37,858 bases of DNA from a virus, in the IMG/VR virus record IMGVR_UViG_3300025168_000228, positions 1-37,858 of that record; one strand, given 5' to 3'. Made by a program: the position numbers and the translations under genes. This document shows, piece by piece, positions 6,100 to 11,504 of this stretch. Positions within the stretch are counted from its first letter, which is position 1. Each line of letters opens with the position of its first letter. The notes under the pieces were generated by a model. The model saw nothing but the letters and a program-made list of their open reading frames with translations, was not told where the DNA came from and made no database searches.

Positions 6100-6540
6100 A
6101 TGAGAAGAATCGATTATATCAAATATGAAATGTCTCACGGAGGCAGAGAAAATTATTTCCCCACAGGAAGAAAAAAAGATTACGTTGGGGATTGTGCGAT
6201 TAGGGCTTGTGCTTTAGCTCTAGAGCAAGACTATATGAAAACACTTAGAGATTTATCAGATATAGCTATTAACGAATTGGGTAGACCTGATGCGAATTCA
6301 ATATTCACTTTGACTGTTTATATGGAACGAAAAGGGTGGGAAAGAGTAAGTCTTATTGAAGACCGAAAAAAGAAAGTTATGTATAAGCACAAGAGTATCT
6401 TATCTGAAGATGAGAATTATATTTTTGATGTCAGGGTTGGATATGGCTCGCATTGGACTGCCGTTGTAAAAGGTGTTAACCGAGATACTTGGCTATGTCA
6501 AGATAAATATGCTCAAGGATATTGGAGGAAGATAAACTAA
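6100..6540 (+). CDS. papain-fold-like cysteine peptidase or transglutaminase-like protein
   Basis: 146 residues from the ATG at 6100; an upstream in-frame GTG lies in the element. A GDCAIRACALAL stretch puts a nucleophile-like Cys32 at the start of a helix. A later SHWTAVVKG has His118, followed by an Asp in NRDTW. This Cys...His...Asp order and the GDCxIRA / HWxAV(V)K pattern are typical of a widespread phage family with a papain-like fold. The substrate is unknown. It may act on host proteins early in infection (inferred). Followed by a true intrinsic terminator. Confidence 0.65.
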   Translation: MRRIDYIKYEMSHGGRENYFPTGRKKDYVGDCAIRACALALEQDYMKTLRDLSDIAINELGRPDANSIFTLTVYMERKGWERVSLIEDRKKKVMYKHKSILSEDENYIFDVRVGYGSHWTAVVKGVNRDTWLCQDKYAQGYWRKIN

Positions 6541-6545
6541 CAAGT

Positions 6546-6572
6546 AAGGGGGGGGAGACCCCTCCTTCTTTT
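6546..6572 (+). terminator. intrinsic terminator after the peptidase-like gene
   Basis: AAGGGGGGG-GAGA-CCCCTCCTT (one G-T pair), followed by CTTTT. It has a U-rich tail and no GGTCATAACCA, which contrasts with the repeated elements. Confidence 0.65.
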
Positions 6573-6584
6573 AAACATTAAAAC

Positions 6585-6740
6585 ATGAGATACATTATTC
6601 ACAAATATTACGGAGGAGAGTATGAAGATGAAATACTTTATTCTGACTCCTTAGACAAAGCAATTGAACTTTCTTTTGGGGCAGAACATTTTGACATTAC
6701 AGATTATAAAACTGGAAAAGTATTAGACATTCAAGACTAG
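6585..6740 (+). CDS. 51-residue protein of unknown function
   Basis: Starts MRYIIHKYYGGEYEDEILYS and ends TGKVLDIQD, an acidic alpha/beta mini-protein with no recognised family. It is the only gene in this part that follows an ordinary terminator-like hairpin instead of a GGTCATAACCA element. It therefore probably depends on read-through from the gene upstream. Confidence 0.58.
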   Translation: MRYIIHKYYGGEYEDEILYSDSLDKAIELSFGAEHFDITDYKTGKVLDIQD

Positions 6741-6768
6741 CCATAAGTAAGTTTTAAAATCTTAAACG

Positions 6769-6796
6769 CATCCCTCTTGGGGGATGGTCATAACCA
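6769..6796 (+). promoter_or_regulatory. hairpin + GGTCATAACCA element 12, leading into an RNA
   Basis: CATCCC-TCTTGG-GGGATG (6769-6786), overlapping GGTCATAACCA (6786-6796). No start codon follows at the usual distance. The closing helix of a 183-nt structured RNA begins 2 nt later, at 6798. Confidence 0.82.
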
Positions 6797-6797
6797 T

Positions 6798-6980
6798 AAG
6801 GGTTAAAACGACTGATAAGCAATCGAAACATAAGGGAGTTGCAATACTTAATCGAATGAGTAATTGTCAAACGCTTATCGGGAGGACGTAAATGTGACAA
6901 TTAATAATGCTTACGGAGATAGTATCAGAATTAGGTATTCAAAACCAAAAGTCAAGTAAGCTACAGACTGAGTCACCCTT
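6798..6980 (+). ncRNA. putative 183-nt structured RNA
   Basis: No gene fits here. The ends pair: AAGGGT (6798-6803) with ACCCTT (6975-6980), then GACT (6810-6813) with AGTC (6971-6974). Immediately stacked is GATAAGC (6814-6820) with GCTTATC (6873-6879). That helix encloses CAAT-ACTTA/TGAGT-ATTG (6842-6866). Further hairpins are CGTAA/TTACG (6887-6915) and GAAT/ATTC (6928-6940). AATTGTC (6862-6868) can instead pair with GACAATT (6896-6902), an alternative fold or pseudoknot. A TTTTAAT tract follows the closing helix. The 5' end sits just after element 12. Family not recognised; it could be a regulatory leader for the gene at 7003 or a free RNA. Confidence 0.6.
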
Positions 6981-7002
6981 TTAATAATTAAATTTATTTA
7001 AA

Positions 7003-7173
7003 ATGAATGATATCGAAGAGATGCTAATGTATATGTATGAAGTTGACCGCAATAATTGTGTTATGAGAGATAAAGATTGGATCAGAGAGCTAGCACTAGC
7101 AATGACTGATCCCAAGTACAAAGAAAAATTTCTTGCAGAGTATGACGAATATGTTAAAGCCATGAGGGCATGA
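7003..7173 (+). CDS. 56-residue protein of unknown function
   Basis: Starts MNDIEEMLMYMYEVDRNN, helical, acidic and Met/Tyr-rich; not recognised. It lies 22 nt after the structured RNA and overlaps the next gene by ATGA, so the two are translationally coupled. If the RNA at 6798-6980 is a 5' leader, this pair is what it would control. Confidence 0.62.
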   Translation: MNDIEEMLMYMYEVDRNNCVMRDKDWIRELALAMTDPKYKEKFLAEYDEYVKAMRA

Positions 7174-7418
7174 GTAATATTGAAAAGATAGAGGAACAAT
7201 TCCCAGACCTCGAGATTTTACAGGCCGACGGGTTTGACCGAGCAATAATCGGGCTAGAACCACTTAGTGGTAAATTAATCTACGACATTAATAAAATGGT
7301 AGATATACTTTTAGAGGATGGTCTATCTGAAACAGATGCAATTGAACATTTAGACTTCAATGTACTTAACGCTTATGTGGGTGAGAAAACACCACTATAC
7401 ATTCACACTATAGGTTGA
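7170..7418 (+). CDS. conserved uncharacterised phage protein (AYVGEKTP family)
   Basis: 82 residues. The pattern of a DGFDRAIIG-like stretch, then LIYDINKMVDIL, then a C-terminal FNVLNAYVGEKTPLY is shared by small uncharacterised proteins found in many phages and some bacteria. No function is known. Coupled by ATGA overlap to the gene at 7003. Family assignment is from memory of the motif. Confidence 0.7.
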   Translation: MSNIEKIEEQFPDLEILQADGFDRAIIGLEPLSGKLIYDINKMVDILLEDGLSETDAIEHLDFNVLNAYVGEKTPLYIHTIG

Positions 7419-7434
7419 AGAAGATGCGTTTAAA

Positions 7435-7466
7435 CACCCTCCTATTTTTGGGAGTGGTCATAACCA
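7435..7466 (+). promoter_or_regulatory. hairpin + GGTCATAACCA element 13
   Basis: Weaker stem CTCC/GGAG (7439-7442 with 7451-7454) with flanking CAC/GTG as an alternative, loop rich in T, then GGTCATAACCA (7456-7466); 15 nt before the ATG at 7482. Preceded by GTTTAAAC (7428-7435). Confidence 0.72.
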
Positions 7467-7481
7467 ATAAATTTATTTAAA

Positions 7482-7832
7482 ATGATAACAGTATATTTTG
7501 AAACACCAAAACATTCTTACGCAGAAAAAGTAGCAACCTTTAATAGTGAAGAGACATATATTTCCTGTCTGAAGGCTTTAGAAAAAGAAGCAAAAAAACA
7601 CAGAATGGTAGTTACAGAATCCGTTTATGAAGAGGGATTTGATGAGAGGATAAGCTTAGATGCATTTAACGAAGTAGCCTCACTACCTCCGCAGAGGTGT
7701 GTAGACACAACCTTAGCTCTTGTCATGAACATCCTGACGATTCACCAAGAGGCGGGAGAGATGTCTGATGCCCAAGTTAATAGGGTTTATGAATACATAG
7801 CTCAGATGCTTTACCCAAAAAATGCAGAATAG
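7482..7832 (+). CDS. early protein of unknown function
   Basis: 116 residues, not recognised. The first 50 residues look like a small alpha/beta domain (MITVYFETPKHSY...LKALEKEAKKH). The last 60 are helical (TLALVMNILTIHQEAGEMS). No membrane segment or metal site. Single element-gene unit. Confidence 0.66.
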   Translation: MITVYFETPKHSYAEKVATFNSEETYISCLKALEKEAKKHRMVVTESVYEEGFDERISLDAFNEVASLPPQRCVDTTLALVMNILTIHQEAGEMSDAQVNRVYEYIAQMLYPKNAE

Positions 7833-7844
7833 AGCTCGTTTAAA

Positions 7845-7876
7845 CACCCCCCCTTTTTTAGGGGTGGTCATAACCA
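7845..7876 (+). promoter_or_regulatory. hairpin + GGTCATAACCA element 14
   Basis: CACCCC (7845-7850) pairs with GGGGTG (7861-7866), overlapping GGTCATAACCA (7866-7876); 15 nt before the ATG at 7892. Last perfect copy in the window; preceded by GTTTAAAC (7838-7845). Confidence 0.8.
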
Positions 7877-7891
7877 ATTAAAATTATTAAG

Positions 7892-8167
7892 ATGAATAAT
7901 GAAGATATGCTAATTGCCAATTTTATGGAATGCGAATTCCACGATGATGGAAGAGTACAATTTACCACAAATGTGGATGACTATGTAACAGAAAACCCAA
8001 TGTGGGACACATCTTGGGATTGGCTTATGCCAGTAGTCCAAGAATGTAAATGTGTTGAAGAAGCCGATTATGTCCTAATAGATGCTATTGATTTTTCACT
8101 ATGCAATAACGATTTGCTTGGGGTATACGAAGCCGTAGTTAAATTTATTAAAGCGCAGAAATTATGA
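7892..8167 (+). CDS. conserved uncharacterised phage protein (DWLMPVV family)
   Basis: 91 residues, acidic. The SWDWLMPVVQECK stretch (about 49-61) recalls a small uncharacterised protein common in phages and mobile elements of Bacteroidetes (consensus DWNWLMPVVEKI). Four cysteines, no clear metal pattern. Heads an operon driven by element 14; it overlaps the next gene by ATGA. Confidence 0.68.
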   Translation: MNNEDMLIANFMECEFHDDGRVQFTTNVDDYVTENPMWDTSWDWLMPVVQECKCVEEADYVLIDAIDFSLCNNDLLGVYEAVVKFIKAQKL

Positions 8168-8589
8168 CAGACAGAGAAATTGATATCATAGATGCAGTCG
8201 GTGAATATGTCGACAGAAAGTTCGGGGATAAAGCCTATTCAGGCGAGAGTTATACCGAAGAGGCCCAAGACTATTATAATGAACTGCTTGACAGGGTAGA
8301 GGATGCCTATGAAGATAAAACCGATTGTAATCATTGCTATTACGACTCGACTTGTATAGATGGGGAAAATGGCGACTTGGTAATGATGGGACATTATTGT
8401 TCCGACTCCAAGAGTCCAGACTTAGGCTCATCACACATTCTATTGAATCGAGAGGAAGAAGACCATATGGCAAATGATTTAAGCGAATATATCGAGCCGT
8501 ACACGCTTGCATCAATTGACGATGTAGCAAAAGAAATGTATCAGGACGAGATGGCAACACTAACACTTAAAAAAGCTTTAGGGTTATGA
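8164..8589 (+). CDS. acidic Cys-rich protein of unknown function
   Basis: 141 residues, strongly acidic. A CNHCYYDSTC cluster (about residues 58-67) and a later MMGHYC could bind a metal. The flanks are helical. An antisense frame of similar length exists but lacks any leader. It overlaps both neighbours by ATGA, so it is the second of five coupled genes. Acidic, small phage proteins are sometimes DNA mimics; nothing here proves that. Confidence 0.66.
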   Translation: MTDREIDIIDAVGEYVDRKFGDKAYSGESYTEEAQDYYNELLDRVEDAYEDKTDCNHCYYDSTCIDGENGDLVMMGHYCSDSKSPDLGSSHILLNREEEDHMANDLSEYIEPYTLASIDDVAKEMYQDEMATLTLKKALGL

Positions 8590-8702
8590 AAGAAAACTTC
8601 CAGAAGTCCGTTGCACTATTTGTGGCAACTGTTTTGATCGTTATGACATTTGTCGTTCCGATGTATGTTTGTTCAATATTAAAAAACTTATTTAACCTAT
8701 GA
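8586..8702 (+). CDS. 38-residue membrane protein
   Basis: MKENFQKSV followed by one strong transmembrane segment (about 8-32, ALFVATVLIVMTFVVPMYV). Its start overlaps the preceding stop by ATGA and its stop overlaps the next start by 4 nt. It is the first of three tiny membrane proteins in a row. Could belong to a lysis, superinfection-exclusion or host-membrane set; no family recognised. Confidence 0.6.
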   Translation: MKENFQKSVALFVATVLIVMTFVVPMYVCSILKNLFNL

Positions 8703-8815
8703 ACACATTTTTACATTCAGATTGGCTAAGCACGTTTGACGCAGTAATATTCACTATAGGATTCATGCTGATTCTTTTCGTCTGGTGGGTAGACAGAGAC
8801 CAAAGACCTAAGTAA
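8699..8815 (+). CDS. 38-residue membrane protein
   Basis: One transmembrane segment (about 14-31, AVIFTIGFMLILFVWW) followed by a charged tail DRDQRPK, suggesting the C-terminus is cytoplasmic. It overlaps the genes on both sides (ATGA upstream, TAATG downstream). The coupling and the shared size point to one functional unit with its neighbours. Confidence 0.6.
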   Translation: MNTFLHSDWLSTFDAVIFTIGFMLILFVWWVDRDQRPK

Positions 8816-8895
8816 TGTATACGCTAGGGTTTTTACACGGAGTAATTTTTGGTGGTTTAGTAGTTTTTATCGTTCTTTATAGAACAAAAGAGTAA
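8815..8895 (+). CDS. 26-residue membrane protein
   Basis: MYTLGFLHGV then a Gly/Val-rich hydrophobic segment (IFGGLVVFIVLY) and an RTKE tail. Its ATG shares a base with the preceding stop (TAATG). Very short, but the coupling and the clean hydrophobic profile support it. Third and last of the tiny membrane set. Confidence 0.52.
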   Translation: MYTLGFLHGVIFGGLVVFIVLYRTKE

Positions 8896-8914
8896 TCAAG
8901 TTAAATATATAGTT

Positions 8915-9199
8915 ATGGAAAATCCAATTAACGAAAAAGAGTGGACAGAGTTTGAGGACGACCTCCACTTTGATCTGGACTTTAATTCACAAGTCGTTTA
9001 TCAGTCTATGGAGATACACGAAGACTACTCCGACTATGGAGGATCGGCAGACCAAGTATCTGTAAGAGTTATAGATGTTGCTGTGAAGATCAGCGTAGGT
9101 GAAGAAAAAATGATTGTTCCTGTAAGAACATCTTTTAAGAAAGAGCTTAGAGAGATGTTAGAAGAGTATCTAACAAATCAAGTTAGAGGAGATTATTGA
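8915..9199 (+). CDS. acidic protein of unknown function
   Basis: 94 residues. A very acidic first half (EWTEFEDDLHFDLDF) is followed by a strand-rich stretch (QVSVRVIDVAVKISVG) and a C-terminal helix. Not recognised. The leader AAATATATAGTT has no repeated element, so it is probably read from element 14. Confidence 0.65.
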   Translation: MENPINEKEWTEFEDDLHFDLDFNSQVVYQSMEIHEDYSDYGGSADQVSVRVIDVAVKISVGEEKMIVPVRTSFKKELREMLEEYLTNQVRGDY

Positions 9200-9222
9200 T
9201 TGAGACCAAGTCTTAGTCTGTT

Positions 9223-9277
9223 GCTGTCTATGGTACGTTTGTGGTTAGACGAGAGGTTCGATTCCTCTGACAGCTCA
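9223..9277 (+). ncRNA. tRNA-like 3' half / degenerate tRNA
   Basis: AGAGG-TTCGATT-CCTCT (9252-9268) is a textbook T-arm: 5-bp stem and a 7-nt loop with TTCGATT. It is directly followed by GACAGC (9269-9274), which pairs with GCTGTC (9223-9228) as an acceptor-like stem. The whole is about 52 nt and has no room for an anticodon arm; no CCA is encoded. It may be a decayed tRNA, a tRNA mimic or an attachment-site-like remnant. Confidence 0.45.
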
Positions 9278-9299
9278 ACGCATGGTGCGTTAATAACCA
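9277..9299 (+). promoter_or_regulatory. degenerate hairpin element 15
   Basis: AACGCA-TGG-TGCGTT hairpin (9277-9291) overlapping GTTAATAACCA (9289-9299), which matches 9 of 11 bases of GGTCATAACCA. The ATG at 9324 is 24 nt further on, a longer distance than in the perfect copies. Confidence 0.5.
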
Positions 9300-9323
9300 A
9301 TAAATTAAATTAAATTAAAAATT

Positions 9324-9701
9324 ATGGGACGTTATTATAGTGGTGACATAGAAGGCAAGTTTATGTTTGCAGTTCAATCAAGTCAATCTGGCGAAAGATT
9401 TGGAGCAGTTGAAGAAGAATCGGTATACACTCCATACATAGTGTATAGAGAAAATTATTCTGAAATCCAGCAAGAGCTCGATGATATAGTTAGCACAGGA
9501 TCAGTTAAGAAGGTTGATGACTTTTTTGATGAACTAAGCAAGAATGGAGGTAGGGGCTACAACGATTCTGATTTGGAAGAGGCGGGTATTTTAAAAGATG
9601 ATATGTCGCAGTGGGCTGACCATAGACTAGGTAAACAAATCAAGGATTGGTTTGATAACAATCCTGATGAAGATGAATTAAGATTTGAAGCAGAGCTATG
9701 A
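9324..9701 (+). CDS. conserved uncharacterised phage protein (GRYYSGDIEGKF family)
   Basis: 125 residues. It opens MGRYYSGDIEGKFMFAVQSS, a signature seen in uncharacterised proteins of many phages and prophages. The rest is acidic and helical (EIQQELDDIVSTG). Function unknown. It overlaps the next gene by ATGA and follows the degenerate element 15. Confidence 0.72.
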   Translation: MGRYYSGDIEGKFMFAVQSSQSGERFGAVEEESVYTPYIVYRENYSEIQQELDDIVSTGSVKKVDDFFDELSKNGGRGYNDSDLEEAGILKDDMSQWADHRLGKQIKDWFDNNPDEDELRFEAEL

Positions 9702-9832
9702 GTAATAAAAATGAAATGAATCAGTTTATCCGTATAGCTATGGCTAGGATCAGATCGATTTATAAGTTCAAGCCCCAACGAAGGGCAATAGCGAGTAGGA
9801 TGTATGTTAAATGGTTAAAATTAAAAAAATGA
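9698..9832 (+). CDS. 44-residue basic protein
   Basis: Starts MSNKNEMNQFIRIAMARIRS and ends VKWLKLKK; strongly basic and helical. Could bind nucleic acid or membrane; no family recognised. It overlaps the genes on both sides by ATGA, which supports the call. Confidence 0.58.
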   Translation: MSNKNEMNQFIRIAMARIRSIYKFKPQRRAIASRMYVKWLKLKK

Positions 9833-9993
9833 AACAATTTAGATTATTGTTCGCACCGACGTTGCGAAATTCAATAGCCGTCAGAGAGTGTGTGATGGTG
9901 AGAAAAGCAGAAAGCATGAGTCAGTTGGTACAAGAGGAATTTACAGTTCCAAATCCATTGGAGTGGACTCTTGAAAACATCGAGGAGATATGA
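9829..9993 (+). CDS. 54-residue protein of unknown function
   Basis: The start is the ATG at 9829, which overlaps the preceding TGA; an earlier GTG at 9811 would overlap more and is less likely. The N-terminal half is basic (MKQFRLLFAPTLRNSIAVRE), the C-terminal half acidic (EWTLENIEEI). Overlaps the next gene by ATGA. Confidence 0.58.
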   Translation: MKQFRLLFAPTLRNSIAVRECVMVRKAESMSQLVQEEFTVPNPLEWTLENIEEI

Positions 9994-10334
9994 GGGATAT
10001 TATTCAGCAGACAAAAGACTGCGAAAAGCAGTTTCCAGAAACATCGCAAGCCTTCAAAGATATGCTTGGCGAGATGTACGACACCTTCTGTGGAAAGATG
10101 CTCGACTATGGTTCTAGCAACATTGCTTTAGGTCGAGACCTGTCAGACGAGGACAACAAGAAGATGTCCTTAATGGGTATCTGGTTTAGGTCAAATGACA
10201 AGATGGCAAGGATAGAGAATATTGTTAATAAATCCAATGTTCCTAACCACGAATCTTTGCATGATAGCTATCTAGATTTGGCTAACTATAGCGTTATTGC
10301 TACGATTGTCAAGAATGAAAAGTGGGGAAAATAA
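9990..10334 (+). CDS. DUF1599 / nucleotide modification associated domain 1 protein
   Basis: 114 residues. The pattern F..TFCGKMLDYGSSNI, then LMGIWFRSNDKMARIENI, then HDSYLDLANYSVIATIV matches the DUF1599 family. This all-alpha fold is related to MazG-like NTP pyrophosphohydrolases and is often found near phage base-modification genes. A role in trimming or sensing a nucleotide pool is inferred from the family. No base-modifying enzyme is seen in this window. Last gene of the accessory operon. Confidence 0.8.
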   Translation: MRDIIQQTKDCEKQFPETSQAFKDMLGEMYDTFCGKMLDYGSSNIALGRDLSDEDNKKMSLMGIWFRSNDKMARIENIVNKSNVPNHESLHDSYLDLANYSVIATIVKNEKWGK

Positions 10335-10358
10335 ACTTGGTCATGAAGTTAATAACCC
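10334..10358 (+). promoter_or_regulatory. degenerate hairpin element 16
   Basis: AACTT (10334-10338) pairs with AAGTT (10346-10350); the loop holds GGTCATG. GTTAATAACCC (10348-10358) matches 8 of 11 bases of the tail. It overlaps a host-type promoter, suggesting a remnant or a dual site. Confidence 0.4.
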
Positions 10359-10359
10359 T

Positions 10360-10367
10360 TAGATTTG
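10360..10367 (+). promoter_or_regulatory. host-type promoter TAGATTTG of the replication operon
   Basis: TAGATTTG fits the Bacteroidetes -7 consensus TAnnTTTG. A TTG lies at 10337-10339 with a 20-nt spacer, right for the -33 box. It lies 22 nt before the first gene of the replication operon. Confidence 0.62.
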
Positions 10368-10389
10368 TATAACAATTTAATTAAATAAG

Positions 10390-10494
10390 ATGCATAAATT
10401 CAATAATGAGAATCCTGTAGAGGAGAAGCCAATAGAGGTCATTCGAGACCTGTTTACTCTTTTTGGAGAGATAATAAGCAAAGAAAATGTTTAG
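10390..10494 (+). CDS. 34-residue protein at the head of the replication operon
   Basis: Starts MHKFNNENPVEEKPIEVIRD and ends in a hydrophobic/charged helix. It overlaps the next start by 8 nt and lies behind the TAGATTTG promoter. It may be a real micro-protein or a leader peptide that couples translation into the gene at 10487. Confidence 0.5.
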   Translation: MHKFNNENPVEEKPIEVIRDLFTLFGEIISKENV

Positions 10495-10900
10495 TATTGA
10501 TCAGCTTTGGGATCAAGCCATCAAGGATGGAAATTCCGCAAGACTAGATGCGGGCGAAACAGAGTCCTTAATTTCTTGGGGCGTAAAGTTCAAGCGTTAT
10601 TTAGATTGGAACCAAGAATATTGTTATGAGCTCATTGTTGCGTATGAGGGTGACATGTATAAAAAACTACCAGAGCTACACGAACACGTACTTAAAGAGT
10701 ATGGGTGGAAAAAGGGTGTGTTGTCCCTTGCTTTAGCTAGGTGTAATGACAAGATCAGAACATACAAGGCTAGAATTAGAAACGTAGACGGAACACCTAA
10801 AGCTGACAACAAGAAGTATATAGACACCGCTTCTCGAGCTTTAGAAAACGCAATAAATAAATCACAATCAATTCAATTAAAAATCAATAATTATGAGTAA
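10487..10900 (+). CDS. helical protein of unknown function, replication operon
   Basis: 137 residues, basic and helical. Its last part (ASRALENAINKSQSIQLKI) could be a coiled coil. It directly precedes and overlaps (8 nt) the annealing-protein gene. In phage recombination modules this place often holds a nuclease inhibitor or accessory DNA-binding protein; no homology is recognised here. Confidence 0.65.
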   Translation: MFSIDQLWDQAIKDGNSARLDAGETESLISWGVKFKRYLDWNQEYCYELIVAYEGDMYKKLPELHEHVLKEYGWKKGVLSLALARCNDKIRTYKARIRNVDGTPKADNKKYIDTASRALENAINKSQSIQLKINNYE

Positions 10901-11504
10901 TACTAAATCTGTTTTTCAGACGCTATCTGAGGTTAGTGTCAAATCTAAAATTGAACGCAAGGGTAACCTTGATTATTTGTCTTGGGCAAATGCATGGTCA
11001 ATGCTTAAAAAACTATATCCCAATGCCCAGCGAGTGGTTTACGAAGACCCCAGCACTGGACTTAATTTTTTTACTGATGGCAGAACAGCTTATGTTAAGG
11101 TCGGGATTGTTGTTAAGGACATTGAGCATATTGACTACCTTCCAGTAATGGATTATCGTAATAGTGCGATATCTATAGAGAAGGTTACGAGCTTTGAGGT
11201 AAACAAGACTATTCAGCGTTCAACTGCTAAAGCTATTGCTTTACATGGTTTGGGATTGTCATTGTGGAGTGGTGAAGACATTCCTGTTACTACAGAAACA
11301 AAAAAGGAAGACAGCAAGCTGAAGGTGATCACTCTTGATGTAGACGACGACAACTACAATAACCTAGTCATCCCTTTTATTAAAAAGAACGTGGAGCTCG
11401 GTCTTGAAGAAATTGTCAAAAGACTTAAGACTAAGTACAAAATAAAGTCTAGTGTTGTCAAAGATTTAGATTCTAAACTTGAAGAGTTCTTAAATGACAA
11501 GTAA
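10893..11504 (+). CDS. single-strand annealing protein, DUF1071 (Sak/Rad52-like)
   Basis: 203 residues. The N-terminal pattern LDYLSWANAWSMLKKLYPNA (about 27-46), the YVKVGI strand and the STAKAIALHGLGLSLWSGED stretch match DUF1071 annealing proteins, a Rad52-superfamily group of phage recombinases. It should coat and anneal complementary strands. The C-terminus is a charged linker and helices, perhaps for partner contact. It overlaps the exonuclease gene by 11 nt, forming a classical exonuclease/annealing pair. Confidence 0.87.
   Translation: MSNTKSVFQTLSEVSVKSKIERKGNLDYLSWANAWSMLKKLYPNAQRVVYEDPSTGLNFFTDGRTAYVKVGIVVKDIEHIDYLPVMDYRNSAISIEKVTSFEVNKTIQRSTAKAIALHGLGLSLWSGEDIPVTTETKKEDSKLKVITLDVDDDNYNNLVIPFIKKNVELGLEEIVKRLKTKYKIKSSVVKDLDSKLEEFLNDK

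Noticed and set aside
6810-6829. Hammerhead-like core CTGATAAGCAATCGAAAC
   Set aside because: The essential G after CUGAU is A and stem II would have about one base pair, so it is not a hammerhead ribozyme.
3013-7876. The repeated hairpins as simple rho-independent terminators
   Set aside because: They lack a T-run on the plus strand and carry an invariant 11-nt tail; real terminators in the same phage (6546, 12558, 19524) do have T-runs.
2693-7876. The regularly repeated hairpins as a CRISPR array
   Set aside because: Spacing is irregular, the stems differ between copies, and the intervals are genes, not spacers of fixed length.
9202-9278. A complete tRNA gene
   Set aside because: Only the T-arm and a 6-bp acceptor-like stem fit; no anticodon arm can be placed in the 23 nt left.
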